Assembly: GCA_026708115.1 (NCBI GenBank)
Contig: JAPOVL010000039.1
Location: 62,001-126,000, forward strand
DNA: 64,000 bases
Reading direction: 5' to 3'
Source: Chloroflexota bacterium
GTDB lineage: Bacteria > Chloroflexota > Anaerolineae > Aggregatilineales > Phototrophicaceae
Of the stretch, positions 60,728 through 64,000 are shown in pieces. Under the pieces are notes generated by a model. The model was not told where the DNA came from. It made no database searches and saw only the letters and a program-made list of their open reading frames with translations. The number at the start of each line of letters is the position of its first letter. Position 1 is the stretch's first letter. Position numbers and translations under genes: made by a program.

Positions 60728-62005
60728 CTACATGCTGTTGGCGTCTTGCACCAATTGCATGCCTTCGGCCGGCGTCATTTCGCCCGCGGCGACGGCAGCC
60801 AGCGCGTCTTCCAGCGCTTGCTTGACATCGGGGCTCTTCAATTGACGCGCGTACTGCACGCTCGCCAGCCACTCTTCGGTGAACAGATCCCAGACAGCTT
60901 CTTGGTTCTCCGAACCGAAGGAAGCGGGACGCAAGCCGATATAAGCCGGCAGATCGTTGTAGGTATTGATCAGCGCCTGCGCGCCGGCGCCGCTGATCCA
61001 GTCGGTGATGACCTTGCAAGCCGCATCCGGATTGGCCGAATCGCGCGTCACGCCCAGCATGACATCAATGCCGCCCAGCAGATCTTCCGGCGCGCCCATG
61101 CCCGTGACATCGGGGAACTTGAAGGGCGCGTAACCGGCCAGGTTCTGGTCCAGCGGCGGCGGGTTGGGGTTGGCGGCTTGCTGCTGCCACCAGGCACCCA
61201 TCGGGAACATAGCGGCGCGTCCGCCTTGAATCTGCTCGACAGCGGCCGGATAGTGCGACATGCCCAAGGCGCCCATCTGGAAGATGCCATCATCGAACAA
61301 GCGCTTCCACCAGGTCATCGCCTCGACGAAAGGCTCGTCGGTGAAGCTGGCCATGCCGTCCTCGGCTTGATAGATCAAGCCCGGCGCGACATTGTGGATC
61401 AACTGCATGTAAACATCGCGGCGGATCCAGCCGTCGCCCGCGCCGATCATGACCGGGGCGATACCCTGCGCATTGAACATATCCGCCAGTTCCTTGAGTT
61501 CGTCATAGGTGGTCGGCGGCTCGACGCCGGCTTCTTCGAAGATCGGCACCGTGTACCACATATTGATCGTCTGCACCAGCACAGGCAAGCCGTAGATATT
61601 GTCATCGCCTTCCGGGTTGCCCAGGCGCGCCTGCTCGATGCCGACCGGGAAGAATTGATCTTCCCAATCTTCGCCCCAGGTAGCAACGGCGCAATCCTGC
61701 ATCGGCATCAGGTGGTCGCGATACTGCTGCGTCAATGCGCCCGGTTCCAGGCCGATCAAATCGGGCAGGGTCCCGCCGGCGGCCATCGTCTGCAAGTCGA
61801 CCAGGTATTCAGGATAGTTGGTGATATCGGGCTCAATTGTGATGCCCGGGTTCTCGGCATTGAAGGCTTCGATCATGGCTTCGGTAGTGGCGATCACCGG
61901 GCTCCAGGAACGGAAGCGCACCACAACATCGTCTTGGGCCACGACAGGCAAGCTCAAGGTCAGAATGAGCGCGACCATCAGGGCGAGCATAAACTTCTTG
62001 TACAT
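60728..62005 (-). CDS. Sugar ABC transporter solute-binding protein
   Basis: Exported binding protein of 425 residues for a CUT1-type importer. Signal peptide ends around residue 23 (SLPVVAQ); the mature protein shows the family pieces VVVRFRSWSPVIATTEAMIEAFNAENPG, DLIGLEPGALTQQY, LPVLVQTINMWYTVPIFEEAG and AMFPMGAWW. Ligand not predictable in detail; a mono- or oligosaccharide is likely because of the kinase and aldolase partners. ATG 62005 has AAGGAG 7 bases before; the frame from 62023 is longer by six residues and less likely. Confidence 0.93.
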   Translation of the reverse strand: MYKKFMLALMVALILTLSLPVVAQDDVVVRFRSWSPVIATTEAMIEAFNAENPGITIEPDITNYPEYLVDLQTMAAGGTLPDLIGLEPGALTQQYRDHLMPMQDCAVATWGEDWEDQFFPVGIEQARLGNPEGDDNIYGLPVLVQTINMWYTVPIFEEAGVEPPTTYDELKELADMFNAQGIAPVMIGAGDGWIRRDVYMQLIHNVAPGLIYQAEDGMASFTDEPFVEAMTWWKRLFDDGIFQMGALGMSHYPAAVEQIQGGRAAMFPMGAWWQQQAANPNPPPLDQNLAGYAPFKFPDVTGMGAPEDLLGGIDVMLGVTRDSANPDAACKVITDWISGAGAQALINTYNDLPAYIGLRPASFGSENQEAVWDLFTEEWLASVQYARQLKSPDVKQALEDALAAVAAGEMTPAEGMQLVQDANSM

Positions 62006-62109
62006 CTCATTTCTCCTTATCAATTGTCTCTCGCGTATACAAAGCGCTGGTCTTTTTTTGTACTCAATCGCCCTCCTTTCAACGATTCATCCCTGGACAA
62101 CCCGAGTGT

Positions 62110-62754
62110 CTAGCCAAGCAATCTGTCGCTGAACTCGGGCGGAATCAGATGCGGCTGTCCATGCTGCAGGGCCATGTGATAGAGCTGCGCCGAGATCTCG
62201 ACCATGACCGTGCAGTGGATCGCTTTGCTCAGCGACTCCCCCAGCGCCAGCATGCCGTGATTGGCCCAGACCACCGCCCGCTTGTCGCCCATGACCGCCA
62301 GCATGTCGTAGCCGAACTGACGCGAGCCGCTGGGCGCGAAGGGCATGACCGGCACCTCGCCGCCGACATCAATCAGCGTGTTGACGTGCAGGGGTGCGAT
62401 GGGCATGTGCAAAACACCGAAGACGTTGGTATAGATCGGCTCGGCATGCACGATGCCCAGCGCTTCCGGCCGCCGCTCATAGACCGCCAGATGCACCGGC
62501 GATTCATGCGATGGCTCGCGGAATCCCTCGATTACATCGCCATCAAGGTCGAGGACAACGACGTCGTCAACTGTCAGTTGGTCATAGGGATAATCGTGCG
62601 GGGTGATGAGGATGTGTCCGCTCTGCGGATCGCGCAGGCTGAGGTTGCCTTGCGTTAAGGGCACCAGTCCGATACTCGCCACCAAGGCCGCGCCAGCGAT
62701 CAATTCTTCTTTCAGTGATGCTATCGCGTCTGTGCCATAGACGGCTTTTGTCAT
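62110..62754 (-). CDS. Class II aldolase, fuculose/ribulose-phosphate aldolase type
   Basis: Zinc-dependent class II (AraD/FucA) aldolase or epimerase of 214 residues. The metal ligands are visible: HLAVYERRPEALGIVHAEP (two His) and WANHGMLALG (third His), with Glu in ESPVHLAVY as the catalytic acid. Phosphate-binding residues are in TQGNLSLRD and PHDYPYDQL. Such enzymes cleave ketose 1-phosphates to DHAP and an aldehyde, or epimerise ribulose 5-phosphate. First gene of the sugar operon; GAGG 5 bases before ATG 62754. Confidence 0.9.
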   Translation of the reverse strand: MTKAVYGTDAIASLKEELIAGAALVASIGLVPLTQGNLSLRDPQSGHILITPHDYPYDQLTVDDVVVLDLDGDVIEGFREPSHESPVHLAVYERRPEALGIVHAEPIYTNVFGVLHMPIAPLHVNTLIDVGGEVPVMPFAPSGSRQFGYDMLAVMGDKRAVVWANHGMLALGESLSKAIHCTVMVEISAQLYHMALQHGQPHLIPPEFSDRLLG

Positions 62755-62889
62755 AGTTGCCTCATGACCATCAATTGTCGACAATGATTTATTGGATTTC
62801 CGGAAATTGTACTGTTGCCGCCCTTGCTTGTCAAAAAATGCTGTCAGGAGGAGGGCTTGGACCGTTCACAGACTTGGCAGCGGGCAAGG

Positions 62890-63825
62890 TCATCGATTGC
62901 GCAAATAAGGATCCATGGCGTCGCGCAAGCCATCGCCAAGCAGATTGACGCTCATGACTGTCAGGAATATGGCCGTGCCCGGCACCAGAGAAATCCAGGG
63001 CGCCGTCTGGATGTAGCGATTGCCAACGGCGACCATGCTGCCCCAGCTGGGATTGGGCGGCTGGATGCCGAGTCCCAGAAAACTCAAGGTGGCTTCCGCC
63101 AGGATGATGCCGCCGATATCCAAGGAGACGGTCACGATTATCGCCGCGGTGATATTGGGCAAGATGTGAGACATCATGATGCGCCAATTCGACGAGCCCA
63201 GCGCGCGGGCCGCCAGCACGTAATCTTCCTGGCTGGCGGACAGGGTCAAGCCCCGCGTCAGGCGCGCCAGCGGCGCCACGCCCACAACGCCAATGGCTAT
63301 CAGCGCGTTTAGCAGGCTGGGACCCAGAATGCCGGCGATAGCGATGATGAGAACGATGCGCGGAAAAGCCAGCAGCGCGTCCAAAACGCGCATGATAATG
63401 TCGTCCGTCCAGCCCTTGAGCAAGCCGGAAATCAAGCCCAGCGGGACGCCAATGCTGATCGAAATCGACAAGGGAATCAGGGCGGCCAGCAAGGAGACGC
63501 GCGCGCCGTAGAGGATGCGCGACAAGACGTCGCGCCCAATGTCGTCCGTTCCCAAAGGGTGATCGGCGCTGGGCGCTTGGCGGGCGGCGGCAAAATCCGG
63601 CTTGATGGGATCGTAAGGACTGATGTGCGGCGCGAACAGGGCCCCCAGCAGCACGAGGATCAGCACGGCAAATGCGAAGCGCGGCAAGGGACGCGCGAAC
63701 AAGCGCCCGCAAAACAGCATGAGCGCGTGTTGGGTCGGCTCGCCCGCCATCGGCCAAGAGGCGGATTCCGCATCGGATGCGCCCTTGCGCGGGCTAACGT
63801 CGGGTTGTGCCACAGGCTCCCTCAT
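62890..63825 (-). CDS. oppC: Peptide ABC transporter permease OppC/DppC
   Basis: Inner-membrane permease of 311 residues for peptides or related solutes. A cytosolic basic N-terminus precedes helices such as FAFAVLILVLLGALFAPHISPYD and LLAALIPLSISISIGVPLGLISG; GTDDIGRDVLSRILYGAR is the family signature after the first helix, and YVLAARALGSSNWRIMMSHILPN is the EAA loop that contacts the ATPase. Starts by a 4-base overlap with the upstream oppB gene. The ATPases oppD and oppF are found 46 kb away, not here; a link is not proven. Confidence 0.93.
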   Translation of the reverse strand: MREPVAQPDVSPRKGASDAESASWPMAGEPTQHALMLFCGRLFARPLPRFAFAVLILVLLGALFAPHISPYDPIKPDFAAARQAPSADHPLGTDDIGRDVLSRILYGARVSLLAALIPLSISISIGVPLGLISGLLKGWTDDIIMRVLDALLAFPRIVLIIAIAGILGPSLLNALIAIGVVGVAPLARLTRGLTLSASQEDYVLAARALGSSNWRIMMSHILPNITAAIIVTVSLDIGGIILAEATLSFLGLGIQPPNPSWGSMVAVGNRYIQTAPWISLVPGTAIFLTVMSVNLLGDGLRDAMDPYLRNR

Positions 63826-64000
63826 GAAGCATATCGAATGCGCGGATCGATTGAAGCGTAGGTTAAATCGACAAGCAGATTGATGCTCATAAAGACCAGG
63901 GTGATCAACAATACCGATCCCTGAACGACCGGGAAATCACGACCGAAAATGGCATCCAATAACAGCTTGCCCATACCCGGCAAGGAGAAGATGATTTCAA
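63822..64000 (-). CDS. oppB: Peptide ABC transporter permease OppB/DppB, C-terminal end
   Basis: The last 58 residues of a permease: EIIFSLPGMGKLLLDAIFG, then RDFPVVQGSVLLITL and the final helix VFMSINLLVDLTYASIDPRIRY. FSLPGMGKL and DPRIRY are the standard end of OppB/DppB. The rest lies outside the window. Confidence 0.92.
   Translation of the reverse strand, partial: EIIFSLPGMGKLLLDAIFGRDFPVVQGSVLLITLVFMSINLLVDLTYASIDPRIRYAS

Noticed and set aside
60746..62113. Plus-strand frame of 455 codons
   Set aside because: Antisense shadow of the solute-binding protein gene.

Overview
The window looks like the chromosome of a free-living member of the Chloroflexota (Anaerolineae-like). This is inferred from the GC-rich coding DNA, the mix of sugar-oligomer metabolism, many ABC transporters, NHL/SH3b secreted proteins and abundant palindromic intergenic repeats; there is no rRNA gene here to prove it. 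Genes are mostly short operons on both strands, with two tRNA genes (Phe-GAA, Arg-CCU) and no prophage, CRISPR array or complete insertion sequence.

Layout. 1-12.5 kb: ABC-F ATPase (cut by the edge), secreted phospholipase-D-like protein, pfkB, histidine phosphatase, an SDR, a GT39-type membrane glycosyltransferase, a cytochrome c/copper monooxygenase fusion, an ECF sigma factor and ftsH. 12.5-14.6 kb: an A/T-richer island with three consecutive genes, TIR alone, DUF1883-TIR fusion, DUF1883 alone. I regard this as the best candidate for an undescribed (immune or signalling) system. 14.6-17.8 kb: a frameshifted TIM-barrel hydrolase lying between an intact oppF and a second relic copy of the oppF 3' end, then oppD. 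18-30 kb: GDP-fucose-synthase-like epimerase, ndk, an ImmA/DUF4411 toxin-antitoxin pair, TlpA, SDR, YitT, metA with a co-transcribed hydrolase, a VOC protein, ankyrin and pentapeptide proteins, a threonine-dehydratase-like enzyme and a sugar isomerase. 30-38 kb: an aminotransferase/phosphoglycerate dehydrogenase pair (serine/glyoxylate metabolism), mannonate-dehydratase-like enolase, a DNA-methylase fragment, FAH hydrolase, lipoprotein, GH172-type hydrolase and a glycosyltransferase. 38-51 kb: tRNA-Phe, hydrolase, DUF2304, rhomboid, thrS, a RelE-type toxin-antitoxin pair, tRNA-Arg, ferredoxin, SGNH protein, EamA transporter, PDZ protease, thioredoxin-NHL protein and a TPR protein. 51.4-52.9 kb: a gene-poor repeat field. 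53-64 kb: a multidomain glycosidase, then a minus-strand sugar operon (class II aldolase, binding protein, two permeases, FGGY kinase) interrupted by a secreted metallopeptidase-like gene, and an oppB/oppC pair at the edge.

How genes work together. The sugar operon reads as uptake of a sugar, phosphorylation by the FGGY kinase and cleavage by the aldolase. The aminotransferase and dehydrogenase overlap by 4 bases and are probably co-translated. Two separate places (14.66-15.82 kb and 57.19-58.80 kb) show the same odd pattern: an ABC-transporter gene ends normally, a cargo gene follows, and then a second copy of the transporter 3' end appears with only synonymous differences. Several dispersed repeat families (a GGGCGACC/GGTCGCCC palindrome, a GTAGACACTG module nested in it, and a TTTCAACCGAA motif) recur in the same order and appear to be parts of one composite element.
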